64,000 bases of DNA from Spirochaetia bacterium (GCA_009885955.1 VFJS01000031.1:62001-126000); one strand, 5' to 3'; positions 42,699-52,688 are shown, counted from the stretch's first letter. A program made the numbers and translations. The notes: generated by a model not told the origin, from the sequence alone.

Positions 42699-44096
42699 TC
42701 AGACTCTCCCTGAAATAGAAAAAATAACGCCCCCGTTTTTCGGTGTATCCCTGATGTCCCATGCGTAAAATATTATGATGTCTAACTTTTCATATCTGAC
42801 AATGCACTTTATCCCGGTCCCTGTCCTGAACCGCCGCTTACCGGCCTCATCGAGGAAATATCCTGAATTGATAAACGGGCCCATATACATGAACGACCTT
42901 GAAAGCTCAGCCTCTGCATCGAGCCCGGCAGTGCTTTTCCATCTTGACGCAGTAAAATCATTGAAAAATCCTATGAGGCTGCTGTCATACACATAGCTCC
43001 AGAAAAACCTCTCCCCCGATGTTGTGAACCAAAAACCGGCGCGCGGAACAATCCTGATCTCCCTGACCGGAAATAGAGAGGCCTCGCCCTTAATCAATGA
43101 TCTAATATAGGGTTTACCTGAAAGGCTCTCCCTGCCGCCGGAGAAATGGATATCCAGCGATTTTGCCTCCCTGGGCTCCAGGATAAAATCTCTTGAGCTG
43201 AAGCGCAGGTCCATGTTAATCCTGGAGTCGTAGAATCGGCCAGACGGGCCGTAATCATGGAGATGAATGATCCTCTGGCTGAAATAAAAATCTCCGCGAA
43301 AATAACCATCCCTGAATGTGAGGCCCAGTGACGGGGTAACCGTGACCGAGGTATATTCAAAATCCCTTGTCTCCCACCGGTCGATATACCGTGCAGTATT
43401 GAACTCGGCAAAATAGAAAAGGCCGGAGCCGCCGACGGGAATGATGAGTTTTGCATCACCCTCAGTTCTACGGAATTTTCCGTCCCTGTACCCGGCAATT
43501 GCCTGGATGTCAGCTGCTGCGTATTCAAAGGGGATGATATACCCTGCCATGGGTGTGATGCCGTAGATCATATCCATCCACGCCCTTCCATAGAATGTCC
43601 CGGCTCTCTCTGTAACCATCACATTCAGGATAATATCACCGTCACCGCTTCTCTCGGGCTTGATGGACAGGGCAGAGAGGCTGAACCTTTTTTTTGCCGC
43701 TTCAACCCTTTCGGCAAGAACCTTCTCATTATAGATATCCCCGGGACTGCCAAGGAGAAGCTTTTCTAATTCAGCAGCCGCTGCCCTCCTGTTCCCTTTT
43801 ATTATTGCGCCGGCCACCCTCCCTTCCCGGACATGGATCTCCAGGAGGCCCTCCTTTTTTATGACAAAATTGTTTACAAAAGCGGCAGTATACCCTGCAG
43901 CGTGATAGATGTCTGTTACGGATGTGGCAATGAAACGGATATCTGTTTCACTCAGGCCGGCATCCTTAAATGAGAGGACCGATGAAAAATCGAGCTGAAC
44001 AGTGACGCCAACGAGTTCAATGGAAATGATCCTGTATGTGACAGCCGCCTGAATAAAAATAAGGGAAGAGAGTACGATGATAAATCTATTTTTCAT
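42699..44096 (-). CDS. POTRA plus beta-barrel outer-membrane protein (ShlB/BamA-like)
   Basis: From ATG 44096, overlapping the stop of the LolA-like gene, this gives 465 residues: a signal peptide (FIIVLSSLIFIQAAVTY), one POTRA-like domain (about residues 30-160; AGYTAAFVNNFVIKKEGLLEIHVREG, GDIYNEKVLAERVEAAKK), then a barrel of alternating strands with aromatic girdles. It resembles two-partner secretion or Omp85-type transporters but is short, with fewer POTRA repeats. It may move or assemble an envelope protein, with the LolA-like protein just upstream as a partner. No TpsA-like substrate is adjacent. Confidence 0.65.
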   Translation of the reverse strand: MKNRFIIVLSSLIFIQAAVTYRIISIELVGVTVQLDFSSVLSFKDAGLSETDIRFIATSVTDIYHAAGYTAAFVNNFVIKKEGLLEIHVREGRVAGAIIKGNRRAAAAELEKLLLGSPGDIYNEKVLAERVEAAKKRFSLSALSIKPERSGDGDIILNVMVTERAGTFYGRAWMDMIYGITPMAGYIIPFEYAAADIQAIAGYRDGKFRRTEGDAKLIIPVGGSGLFYFAEFNTARYIDRWETRDFEYTSVTVTPSLGLTFRDGYFRGDFYFSQRIIHLHDYGPSGRFYDSRINMDLRFSSRDFILEPREAKSLDIHFSGGRESLSGKPYIRSLIKGEASLFPVREIRIVPRAGFWFTTSGERFFWSYVYDSSLIGFFNDFTASRWKSTAGLDAEAELSRSFMYMGPFINSGYFLDEAGKRRFRTGTGIKCIVRYEKLDIIIFYAWDIRDTPKNGGVIFSISGRV

Positions 44097-44850
44097 CAAG
44101 GTACTTTTTCTTAACATCCGGCGGAAACTGCATGTTAAAAATCCTTTCATCCATGGGGATGTTGAGGCGGACCCTTCTGTATATTGTGGAATTCCCGGTT
44201 ACACCTCCCGGTGTCCGCACAAGAACCTCCACCCTGGAGGGGAAATATATTCCCTCGATAGATTCATATCCTTCATAGGTCTCCCGTATAATCTCCACGC
44301 CGTCCCTGCCGGTTACAACTTTCCTGTTCACAAGGCCCCTGAAAGAATCTATCCACAGATGTATGGTTACTCCACTCTGCTTATCTATGAGGAGGTAAAG
44401 GTCTGATATGGAGAAAAATCCGTATACAGTCCTGCCCATGTTTGAAACCCTGTACCTCACCTCCAGCCCCTTTGAATATTCCTCCAGCGGATTCAGCTTC
44501 GGGGCCCCGCTGTCCCGGTGCGATGCGATTTCATACAGGAGCCTGTCCGCCGGATAGTACCAGTAGAGTTTTTTCCCGTCATTGATCACGACCTGGTTTT
44601 CCGGCATTGAATAGTCTATGCGGAACCTCCCCCTGCTGTCGGCCCTGAATAATCCTGAAAATTTTTCAGGAGGATTATCACCGTTCCATATTTCCTGGTC
44701 TATGTGTGATTCTATGGATGTCACCTTTGAATTATGCTCAACGATCATCTGAAACAGGGAATAGTCGGTAACCGGTGTGCCGACCCCTGCAACTCCATAA
44801 AGAAACAACAGGCAGAATAGGATTATTTTTCTATTTAACATTATCATCAT
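44086..44850 (-). CDS. LolA-like periplasmic lipoprotein carrier
   Basis: A 254-residue protein with a signal peptide (IILFCLLFLYGVAGVGTPV) and the LolA pattern: VTSIESHIDQEIWN, FSGLFRADSRGRFRIDYSMPENQVVINDGKKLYWYYPADRLLYEI, then later strands. It would shuttle lipidated or hydrophobic cargo across the periplasm. Its last codons overlap the start of the POTRA-barrel gene (10 bases), so the two are translationally coupled, which suggests shared cargo. Confidence 0.75.
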   Translation of the reverse strand: MMIMLNRKIILFCLLFLYGVAGVGTPVTDYSLFQMIVEHNSKVTSIESHIDQEIWNGDNPPEKFSGLFRADSRGRFRIDYSMPENQVVINDGKKLYWYYPADRLLYEIASHRDSGAPKLNPLEEYSKGLEVRYRVSNMGRTVYGFFSISDLYLLIDKQSGVTIHLWIDSFRGLVNRKVVTGRDGVEIIRETYEGYESIEGIYFPSRVEVLVRTPGGVTGNSTIYRRVRLNIPMDERIFNMQFPPDVKKKYLDEK

Positions 44851-44929
44851 AAATAAAAATTAATATTTTTTTATTTTCAGGAACAGGCCATAAAAATATA
44901 TGGACTAAAAATACCGGCTATAATATATG

Positions 44930-45153
44930 TAATTATCGTAACTACTTAGCTATAAATAATAGCTCACGGATTCACGCGGATATTCACGGATTTTTTTTAA
45001 TATCATTATTAGAAACTTATTCTCATTTTAGGTTTATTTTTTTAATGAGATAATAAATTTCCATTATTATCTCATTTTTATCAGTGTTTATCCGTGCTAA
45101 TCCGTGAGCAAAATTTTTTTCCTATTTTCTGGCTGAGTAGTTACTAATTATCA
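44930..45153. repeat. MITE-like foldback element, copy 1
   Basis: Outer inverted repeats GTAACTACTTAGC (44938-44950) and GCTGAGTAGTTAC (45132-45144) enclose a second inverted pair, GCTCACGGATTCACGCGGAT (44962) and ATCCGTGCTAATCCGTGAGC (45090-45109), around an AT-rich core. The element fills the gap between the divergent LolA-like and flippase-like genes. A related element lies at 48089-48335. Confidence 0.75.
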
Positions 45154-45181
45154 ATAAATCAAAATTTATCCAATTAAATCA

Positions 45182-46186
45182 ATGAAAAAAATTAAAATCA
45201 TATTCCTCATAACGGGTTTCATCATACTGGCAGTCCTTTTTCAGTCCTTCGGCGTTGAGGCCACATTTTCCAGAATCAGGGCCATCGGGTGGAGGTTTTT
45301 TCTCATAACCGGGATATTCTTTTTTACAAACATGTTTCTCACCATGGCATGGTGGATAATTATCCCCTATGATCTGAAAAAATCGGTATTCTGGAAGTTC
45401 ATGATGGCCAGGCTCGCCGGAGACGCCACCACATCAATAAATGCAATCAGCGCCTTTGCAGGCGAGCCGCTGAAGGCGCTCTACGTCAGGGACATCCTCC
45501 CTTTAGAGATAGGGCTCGCGTCGGTGATCCTCGACAGAATGATACGGATTACCGCAGGCATACTCACATCAATGACCGGCATCTTCGTTGCGCTTTTCAT
45601 CGCGAAGATCCCCTATTACCTTTCCATTGGTATGCTCCTGGCATGCATAATCATGCTCTTCGCCTTCTTCCATACGGCAAAAAACCACAGCGCCGGATTC
45701 TTTGAATACCTGCTCAGGTTCGCTCCCGGCAGGCTTCTGAATAAATTCATGGACACCGGGAGATGGGAAAAAATAAAGGCCATCGACCAGGAGATAAACC
45801 GGATATTCACCGGCAGGGAGAACCTGAACCACTTTTATATCTCACTGGCCCTCCACTACTTCGCTATCATCATCTCATGCACCCTGGAGATCTATCTCAT
45901 CGCAGGATTCCTGGAGATCGGCGCAGGCTTCACAATGCTCGATGCCGCGTTTGTCTACATCTTCGGCCTTATCCTCACCAGCATCATCTTCTTCATGCCG
46001 GCTAATATCGGGACCAGCGAAGGGTCCTATTCCCTTGCGCTCAGCCTCCTCGGTTTTGACCCCGTGTTCGGACTTTCAATTGGAATAATCAGGAGGCTCA
46101 GGACACTGGTATGGTCTGCCGTGGGGATAATAATCCTGTTCCATGCCGGGCTGATGAAAAAGGATAAGGATAAAACGGCCGGCTGA
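45182..46186 (+). CDS. Flippase-like / lysylphosphatidylglycerol synthase TM-region protein
   Basis: A 334-residue polytopic protein matching the UPF0104 (AglD/YbhN/MprF N-domain) family: about eight hydrophobic segments, the motif SINAISAFAGEPLKALYVRD, ASVILDRMIR and late MPANIGTSEGSYSLALSLLG with PANIGTxEG typical. Members are proposed to flip lipid-linked molecules. It is next to a GT39-like glycosyltransferase in convergent orientation, which suits cell-surface glycolipid work. No aminoacyl-transferase domain, so not an MprF. Confidence 0.8.
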   Translation: MKKIKIIFLITGFIILAVLFQSFGVEATFSRIRAIGWRFFLITGIFFFTNMFLTMAWWIIIPYDLKKSVFWKFMMARLAGDATTSINAISAFAGEPLKALYVRDILPLEIGLASVILDRMIRITAGILTSMTGIFVALFIAKIPYYLSIGMLLACIIMLFAFFHTAKNHSAGFFEYLLRFAPGRLLNKFMDTGRWEKIKAIDQEINRIFTGRENLNHFYISLALHYFAIIISCTLEIYLIAGFLEIGAGFTMLDAAFVYIFGLILTSIIFFMPANIGTSEGSYSLALSLLGFDPVFGLSIGIIRRLRTLVWSAVGIIILFHAGLMKKDKDKTAG

Positions 46187-46201
46187 TAAGGCACCGGGGC
46201 G

Positions 46202-47923
46202 TTAGTTATTTTTCCCGCCGGTGGTTCTTCCCGGGGGCTGTCCCCTGTTATCCTTTCTCAGGTAGATCCTGATATTATTGACTTCTTTTGCGAACTCATA
46301 GTTACTTAGAATATATGGATAAAAATCTTTGGCTGCAGTGAGGGGCACCTTGAAAAGCGCCTGGTCAATAATCCGGGTCTGGAATATCTGCATCCCCCTG
46401 CTCCCTGAAGTATCGATGATGGCGGCAGGCTGCTTTTTTTCAGCAAAGATGATAAACGTCCCTTCAAGGGCCCGGGCATAATTTACCGAGGCTTCGTCCC
46501 CTTTTTTATAGAGCTCGTCAATAAGGTAAATTGAATTTTTCGGGAAGAGTGTATATCCCCCCATGCGCCTGTTTGAAAAATAGTAGAGGTCCGGGCCGTC
46601 GCCCCATACAAAGATGCGGTCCCCTTTTTTAGTAAGCCTCGCAATCTCTGCAGCAGCATCGGCATACACAGGATTGGGAAGAAGATAATTGTTGTAGGTT
46701 CCGGCAAGCACAGCCCTTGCCCAGAAAAGGACAGGGCCTTCATTGTAGAACGCACCGGGAAAAAAATTCCGTATCACCGCGTCCTTCACATTCCATGTGA
46801 AAAAAAAGAGCCCGGGAACCAGGAGCAGGACACCGGCTTTCCTGGCGATGAATCCCGGCAATTGTATCTTTCCGCCCAGGATGGCCGATGCCGATACAAT
46901 TGCCAGCGCCGGATATGCAGCCATGAAATAATGATAGTAAAGCCTGGCCCCTCCCCCGAATACCATGAGATAGGTGATTATGGAGTATAGCGCCAGCGCG
47001 GACTCTGAGATGGAAGGGAGCCTGCATTTATTTTTCATAAACCTGTAAAAGAAAATTCCTGCCGGCACCCAGAGGACCATGTGCCAGAGGGCAAAAAGCG
47101 ATTGCCTGTGAAAAAATCTTGAAAAAAAATGAAGCGGGGTAAATCCCCTCCCCTGCGCTATTGCATAATCCAGTTTGAGCTTGAGATCGAATAATATATT
47201 TCCCGAATATTTTTTTATAAAAAAATAATCCCAAAAAAAAACTCCGATAACGAACAGGATGCATGCGCCATACGCAGCCGCTATTTTCCATCCCAGCTTT
47301 CCCTTGTAAAAGGGCTGATATATTGCGAAAAAAAAGGTCATATAGACAAGGAGTATGATACCATGAAATTTTACCATATAGGCGCCCCAGCACATGAGCA
47401 GAGAGAGGAGAAAAAAGACCGGCCTCCAGGCCGGCTTGGACAGAAAGCATATAAAAAAATAAAATCCCGCGGCAAGGGGGAGATTGTAGATTATTTCGCC
47501 GTTGGTTGCCATGAACTCGGTGTTAAAGGATGAAATGAGCGCGGCATAGAATAACGATGCCAGCATTCCGGTCCTGGCATTGAATATCTCCCTCCCGGTG
47601 AGATATATGAACATCGAGGTTAAAAAAACAATGAGGATCGTGATGAAATGGACGTAGACCCATCCAAGGTCTTCGCTCAAGGAATAAGAGGCCTTGAAGA
47701 TGAGGTGATACAATGGCTTCTTGCTTTCATGAAAATCCTTCCACGGGACTTCCCCTGCCAGGTATTCCTTGGCCTGTACTATGGCAGCAAGCTCATCGGA
47801 TGCGTAGAAGTCATTGAACAGGGTTGGTGACCTGAAAAAAAATGCTGTTATGAAAAGAAAGAGGAGAAAGAGCCCTTTGCGGTTCTCAAAACGGTTCAGT
47901 ATTCTTTCATGGAGAGGCTGCAT
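46202..47923 (-). CDS. Glycosyltransferase family 39-like membrane protein
   Basis: A 573-residue protein with around ten membrane spans and the ArnT/PMT-like start SPTLFNDFYASDELAAIVQAKEYLAGEVPW, where the acidic loop residues (DE) after the first span are the expected catalytic site. The C-terminal 150 residues are extracytoplasmic. Such enzymes move sugars from polyprenyl phosphates to lipids or proteins on the periplasmic side. Substrate unknown. Confidence 0.75.
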   Translation of the reverse strand: MQPLHERILNRFENRKGLFLLFLFITAFFFRSPTLFNDFYASDELAAIVQAKEYLAGEVPWKDFHESKKPLYHLIFKASYSLSEDLGWVYVHFITILIVFLTSMFIYLTGREIFNARTGMLASLFYAALISSFNTEFMATNGEIIYNLPLAAGFYFFICFLSKPAWRPVFFLLSLLMCWGAYMVKFHGIILLVYMTFFFAIYQPFYKGKLGWKIAAAYGACILFVIGVFFWDYFFIKKYSGNILFDLKLKLDYAIAQGRGFTPLHFFSRFFHRQSLFALWHMVLWVPAGIFFYRFMKNKCRLPSISESALALYSIITYLMVFGGGARLYYHYFMAAYPALAIVSASAILGGKIQLPGFIARKAGVLLLVPGLFFFTWNVKDAVIRNFFPGAFYNEGPVLFWARAVLAGTYNNYLLPNPVYADAAAEIARLTKKGDRIFVWGDGPDLYYFSNRRMGGYTLFPKNSIYLIDELYKKGDEASVNYARALEGTFIIFAEKKQPAAIIDTSGSRGMQIFQTRIIDQALFKVPLTAAKDFYPYILSNYEFAKEVNNIRIYLRKDNRGQPPGRTTGGKNN

Positions 47924-48088
47924 ATAATTTAATCATCCTTCAATACTTCAGCTGCTGGTTGAATTGATGTAAACTGGATAAGGTTATTCCCGGTTGCAAT
48001 CCTGTTTCACAGAATAAATTTGATTTACCCAATCCTGTCAAGAATAAATCAGATTTAAACCGGTTTGAATTATAGTTAACGTATAATA

Positions 48089-48335
48089 ATTGATAATCAG
48101 TTAACTATCAATATTTGTTCACGGGTAAACACGGATATTCACGGATTTTTTTGTATTCTCAGGTATATTACAAAAACCGGCAAAAAACAAAATTCCAATT
48201 ATTTATCTTTCATAATAGCAATAGACATTTCTTAGAAATTTATTAATCCTTTTAACAGCAATTCTTCTTTTCAGTTATTATCCGTCCATATCCGTGAGCA
48301 AATTTTTTTTTCAATATAGTTACAATAATTGACAA
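48089..48335. repeat. MITE-like foldback element, copy 2
   Basis: Outer arms GATAATCAGTTAACTATCAA and TTGATATA-like reverse arm (ending TAGTTACAATAATTGAC) enclose TTCACGGGTAAACACGGATA (48117) and TTATCCGTCCATATCCGTGA (48277-48297). The inner arms match those of copy 1. It occupies most of the 418-base gap between the GT39 and MFS genes and ends just before the MFS start; 47924-48088 has nothing recognisable. Confidence 0.65.
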
Positions 48336-48341
48336 TAAAAA

Positions 48342-49607
48342 TTGAATTCTGATATTTGCAAACTTATGGAATTCAACTTAAACAGCAAGGATGCCTATGC
48401 CGTACTCCGTATAAGGGACTTCAGGCGGTTTCTTTCCGCCAGGTTTCTGCTTACCTTTGCGGTACAGATGCAGTCGGTCATTATCGGATGGCAGGTGTAT
48501 GCCCTCACCGGCGATCCCCTGTCTCTGGGCCTCATAGGCCTGTCTGAAGTTGTACCCTTTTTAAGCATAGCCCTCTATGCCGGCCATATGGCTGATAAAT
48601 TCAACCGGAAAAAAATTATTTTAATCTCTGAATCTGTTTATTTTTTCTGTGCCGTTGCCCTGCTAGTCATATCTGTTTTTTATACTGATTTGATGAAACA
48701 ATCAGGCCCATGGCCCATATACCTGACAATAATGATTACAGGCTTTGCGCGCGGTTTTATTTTTCCTGCCATGAACGCCTTCGGGACGCAGCTTGTTAAC
48801 AAAGAATTGTTCGGCAATGCCTCCACCTGGGGGAGCATCACCTGGCATACGGCCGCGGTGAGCGGGCCTGCCATCGGCGGCCTTGTCTATGGTTTCCTGG
48901 GAATGGAATCCGCTTACTTCACAGTAATAGCATTTACCGCCTTCAGTTTCATTTATTTTTCCTTGATTAAAAACAGGGTGTTCACCCGGTCAAATATTGA
49001 GGAGAGTGTCTGGCAGAGCCTTACTGCCGGTGTCCGCTTCGTATTCAACAACCGGATCCTCCTATCGGCAATTTCGCTGGACATGTTTGCAGTGCTCTTC
49101 GGCGGCGCAGTTGCGGTGCTGCCGGTATTTGCAGCTGAAGTATTCCATGTGGGCGCTGAGGGCCTTGGAATTCTCAGGGCCGCGCCTGCGGCCGGTTCCA
49201 TTATCATGTCCTTTATACTGGTATATAATCCGCCCTTTGATGCGGCCGGGCGGAACCTTTTACTCTGCGTCTTCGGTTTCGGCCTGACAATCATCGCCTT
49301 TGCCCTGGCGGAAAACTTTTACCTTGCTGTCATCATCCTTGCCTTCAGCGGATTATTCGATAACGTGAGTGTAATCATACGGGGCACCATCATCCAGATC
49401 TACACTCCCGACGAAATGCGCGGCAGGGTCTCTTCGGTTAACAGCATATTCATCGGTTCCTCCAATGAACTGGGCTCCTTTGAATCGGGCGTCGCTGCAA
49501 GGCTGATGGGGCTCATCCCCTCGGTCATATTCGGAGGCACCATGACCCTGGCAGTGGTATTCATGGTGAACAGGATTGCACCGGGGCTCCGGAGGCTCAG
49601 GTTGTAG
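48342..49607 (+). CDS. Major facilitator superfamily transporter (EntS-like)
   Basis: A 421-residue protein with about twelve membrane spans. GHMADKFNRKKIILISESVYF is the typical MFS loop 2-3 motif, and PDEMRGRVSSVNSIFIGSSNELG is the loop signature of the enterobactin-exporter (EntS)-like MFS group. Likely exports a small molecule with proton exchange. Start is TTG 48342 or ATG 48366; neither has a strong ribosome site, and the upstream region is a foldback element. Confidence 0.85.
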   Translation: MNSDICKLMEFNLNSKDAYAVLRIRDFRRFLSARFLLTFAVQMQSVIIGWQVYALTGDPLSLGLIGLSEVVPFLSIALYAGHMADKFNRKKIILISESVYFFCAVALLVISVFYTDLMKQSGPWPIYLTIMITGFARGFIFPAMNAFGTQLVNKELFGNASTWGSITWHTAAVSGPAIGGLVYGFLGMESAYFTVIAFTAFSFIYFSLIKNRVFTRSNIEESVWQSLTAGVRFVFNNRILLSAISLDMFAVLFGGAVAVLPVFAAEVFHVGAEGLGILRAAPAAGSIIMSFILVYNPPFDAAGRNLLLCVFGFGLTIIAFALAENFYLAVIILAFSGLFDNVSVIIRGTIIQIYTPDEMRGRVSSVNSIFIGSSNELGSFESGVAARLMGLIPSVIFGGTMTLAVVFMVNRIAPGLRRLRL

Positions 49608-49627
49608 GGCCCCGGGGCCGGAGATGA

Positions 49628-49656
49628 TTCACGCGGAGACGCGGAGGCGCAGTGAC
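49628..49656. repeat. Half-copy of CACGCGGAG repeat
   Basis: TTCACGCGGAGACGCGGAGG followed by CGCAGTGAC resembles the first block of the dispersed repeat seen at 26491 and 29946, but without an inverted partner. Confidence 0.4.
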
Positions 49657-49824
49657 AATTTCTTTGTAAAGCGGAATTTCCCATCCCTGTTTTCTGGTAA
49701 TTAATTTAAAAAAATTCTTGTGATAAATTCCGCATCGGTATATTATCTCCTAACCGGATACGTAATCCTTATCTTAAAAACTGATAATGCTGAAGATCAG
49801 TACCCCTTTTTCCAGGAGGATAAT

Positions 49825-50628
49825 ATGAGGCTATTGAAGGCTATTCCCTTTTTTTTGATTCTTCTTTATTTTCTGCCCATTGCTGCTGCGGCTGATTATG
49901 ATTCCCGGGCATACCTCAATGAATTGACTGCATTAATCAAAATCACGGGCAACGCAAAGGAGGGCCAGGCTCTCCACACCCGGGCCATGGAGAGCCACGG
50001 GAAAAAAAAGTATGAGGACTCGGAAAAACTGTGGTATCTGGCTGCCAAGGCAGATCCCGGATGGGTGGAGGCCTACTTCAACCTAGCCTGCTCCACAACC
50101 CTGCAGGGGAAGATTATTGTCGCCCTGGGGTACGTGGAATTAGCCCTGGCAATGGACAGTGCGAAGACCCTCCCCTGGGTGATGAACGACCCGGACCTTG
50201 CAGGTTTGAGAACATATGCAAAATACTTCCAGCTTGTGGAAACCTATTCAGCCAAAAACCGGGCTTCCGGCAGCAATGCGACCCCCGGCGGCAGTCACTG
50301 GATTGCCGAAGTCCTGGGCAAGACATTCACCTACCGGTTCCGCGGCCCCGATTATACACGGGAAATGGAGATCACCCTGAAGCCCGAAGGGCAGATGAGC
50401 GTCACCGGGGAGAGTACCGACAGCATGCCCAGCCGCTGCCGGGTGACCGGGGGAAACTGGTCTATACAGAATGAAGGCCTGAGAATAGTAATTTACCTTG
50501 AAGGAAGATGCTACGTCGATTCATCCGTGTATATTCCACGGTCAAAAGACGATTTCATGGAGATGTTTTCCGGTGATCATGGCCCGTCCAATCCCGGCAG
50601 GTATTACAACTGGGGGAAGTATGAATAA
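49825..50628 (+). CDS. Exported TPR-containing hypothetical protein
   Basis: From ATG 49825 (AGGAGGA upstream) this gives 267 residues with a signal peptide (FFLILLYFLPIAAAADYD), then a TPR-like pair (KKYEDSEKLWYLAAKADPGWVEAYFNLACSTTLQGKIIVALGYVELALAMDS) and a C-terminal beta-rich region (YTREMEITLKPEGQMSVTGEST...CRVTGGNWSIQNEGLRIVIYLEG) resembling a lipocalin-like or DUF-type domain that could bind a ligand. Periplasmic role unknown. Confidence 0.6.
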   Translation: MRLLKAIPFFLILLYFLPIAAAADYDSRAYLNELTALIKITGNAKEGQALHTRAMESHGKKKYEDSEKLWYLAAKADPGWVEAYFNLACSTTLQGKIIVALGYVELALAMDSAKTLPWVMNDPDLAGLRTYAKYFQLVETYSAKNRASGSNATPGGSHWIAEVLGKTFTYRFRGPDYTREMEITLKPEGQMSVTGESTDSMPSRCRVTGGNWSIQNEGLRIVIYLEGRCYVDSSVYIPRSKDDFMEMFSGDHGPSNPGRYYNWGKYE

Positions 50629-50839
50629 ATGACCCCGATAAAAAAGTCTAACATTTAATTCCAGAAAATATTCATGGAATTTATAAAAAACGACGGGCAG
50701 CAGCATGAATATTCTGAAAAAAGGAATTGACAACGTTTCAAAGAATATCAAATAAACGATTCAGTGCTGTAAGCACGCAATAAAAAAGCATGGCCATACA
50801 TGGAATGAAAGGCATGCCGGCTTTTTTTTGAGGAGGATC

Positions 50840-52021
50840 ATGTTGATAAAAATAGTAATAACAGTTCTGGCCATTACATGTTCCATGCTCTCACTGCAGG
50901 CACAGAACATCGTTACCCCGGGAGACGTGAAGACAAAACCACTGGTTTCCATTAACCCCGAGGAGGATGCCGTAATCAATGCCTTTGTCTCCCTTGGTTA
51001 CTACCGGTGGATGATGATCAGCGAATCGGATTACATGGGACTCTTCACAGGGAAAGCGGCGGGAGCCGGGTTTTCTCATGACGCCGAACCCATTGTCCTG
51101 AAACGGTACGGGGTCAAGACAAATGTTTTATTCATGAAATTCGGCATGGATTATTTTTCCGACAAGCTCTCACTCCCCCAGGCAAAGACGGGCAGCGAAG
51201 ATGTGGATGCATCAAGGGATGAAAAGGCACGGCAGCTCAAGCTTCTGGGCGGTGTAAAGCTCGGCCCCTTCGTCATCGAGACCAATGTTATTTTCCGGGA
51301 GTTCAACAGCACCATCACTTCCAAGGGGTACCGGGACTACAACGGGACCGTGACCCCGCTCATCTACTATCCCAAAGACGGAAACCCCGTCTCCCTTGCC
51401 CCCGGGGACAAGGCATCGTGGTATACAAAATACCGGGAGTATGACATCCGGCTTGTTATGCCATCAAGATATTTCTCCGCGTATGCGGGGGTGAAGTACA
51501 TGGTGTTTGATGCTCCGTCGAGCATGTCAATCAATTACGATTCATGGACCCCGCCCTATACTTTCGTATACGGCTCAGGAGACGTTCTTGCATTTACCAG
51601 GAACAGGATAGCAAATGCCTTTATCGGATTTGACTCTGATATACCTGTGGGGCCAAATCTTTTCTGGCATATGGGCTTTCCGATTTCTTTCGCGCTTCCC
51701 GGCGGATACAGCGTAAAAAGCGGGCTCTTCAAATCGCAAAAACCCCCACTTCTCGACTACAGCAGCATCTCGGTTTCCTCCCTGGGCGACCTGTCCCTCC
51801 AGTTCCGGACCGCTTTTTTCAGCATGAAAGCCGGGGCGGAATACGGATTCTACTATTCTCATGTAACTCCCCGGAATCCGATTCTTAAACAGAATGTCTC
51901 TTTTTACGATACGTTAACTCATACAACCATGAATGTACCGGCAGGTGAAAAGGTGGATATAACTATCAGCAGGATAGAGCTCTTCTGGGGACTCTACTTC
52001 TCCGCGAGCCTTTACTTTTAA
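50840..52021 (+). CDS. Predicted outer-membrane beta-barrel protein
   Basis: From ATG 50840 (AGGAGGATC upstream; TTG 50828 also in frame) this gives 393 residues with a signal peptide (VITVLAITCSMLSLQAQ). The rest is a run of amphipathic strands with aromatic borders ending in the terminal strand LYFSASLYF, whose final Phe is the mark of many outer-membrane barrels. Family not recognised. A hairpin-like region (AAAAAAGCATGGCC ... GGCATGCCGGCTTTTTT) sits in the leader at 50784-50830. Confidence 0.6.
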   Translation: MLIKIVITVLAITCSMLSLQAQNIVTPGDVKTKPLVSINPEEDAVINAFVSLGYYRWMMISESDYMGLFTGKAAGAGFSHDAEPIVLKRYGVKTNVLFMKFGMDYFSDKLSLPQAKTGSEDVDASRDEKARQLKLLGGVKLGPFVIETNVIFREFNSTITSKGYRDYNGTVTPLIYYPKDGNPVSLAPGDKASWYTKYREYDIRLVMPSRYFSAYAGVKYMVFDAPSSMSINYDSWTPPYTFVYGSGDVLAFTRNRIANAFIGFDSDIPVGPNLFWHMGFPISFALPGGYSVKSGLFKSQKPPLLDYSSISVSSLGDLSLQFRTAFFSMKAGAEYGFYYSHVTPRNPILKQNVSFYDTLTHTTMNVPAGEKVDITISRIELFWGLYFSASLYF

Positions 52022-52345
52022 AGGGGATCAACCGGGGCGATACGACAATTACCAGCTCCTGTTCAACCAGCGCCGGAATTTTGTTGGGCAGTGTGCAACA
52101 GGGAACCATACTTTCATTAAAGAAACATTGGAGTCTGATAGTCATTCTTTTCTCCAAGAGTTATTTTAATTTTTATGAGAAGATAAACCGCACATCACAT
52201 CAAATAACAGGAACTATTTGAGAGTCTTACCTTGCTTTGTCAATAAAAATAATTCCTTCAGGAATACCTGGAACAAAAAAAATTCAGTGAAAATCAATTA
52301 AAATGGGATATTTCTAATTTTTAACCGCTATTTGTGTTTTTCATT

Positions 52346-52523
52346 ATGGAAACCGCTATTTTATGCCTTGTATATGACCTTTCCGCTCTTCAATATGCTC
52401 TCAAGAAATCCGCTCCTGTTATTATTACTTACAATAATTTTTGATTTAATATTGAGCGATATTAATATATTTGCCAACCGATCATCCATTAAATCCTCGA
52501 AGGAAATGATAGAGGAAAGATAA
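52346..52523 (+). pseudogene. Frameshifted gene remnant
   Basis: ATG 52346 opens METAILCLVYDLSALQYALK then KSAPVIITYNNF and stops at TGA; skipping one T in the AATTTTTGA run continues as DLILSDINIFANRSSIKSSK EMIEER to a stop at 52521. The joined sequence looks like one 58-residue protein or the C-terminal part of a PIN-like (VapC-type) toxin, which often has an ADxIIT(Y/R)N strand. Family is uncertain. The rest of 52022-52688 is AT-rich and shows nothing else. Confidence 0.4.
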
Positions 52524-52688
52524 AAAATTATTTATCCTCACATTCTCTGGGGAGCAATCTGATAAAAAATTCAATTTTATTGAATTTTGAAAAACCATGT
52601 ATACAAAAAATAACAATAAAATGAAATAACAATTGACTAATATTTCTTTACCATTACAATTTAATTGAAACAATTTAAGGATATAATT

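Noticed and set aside
52482-52673. 63-residue minus-strand hydrophobic reading frame
   Set aside because: AT-rich non-coding-looking sequence overlapping the frameshifted remnant and the MNT leader; no ribosome site.
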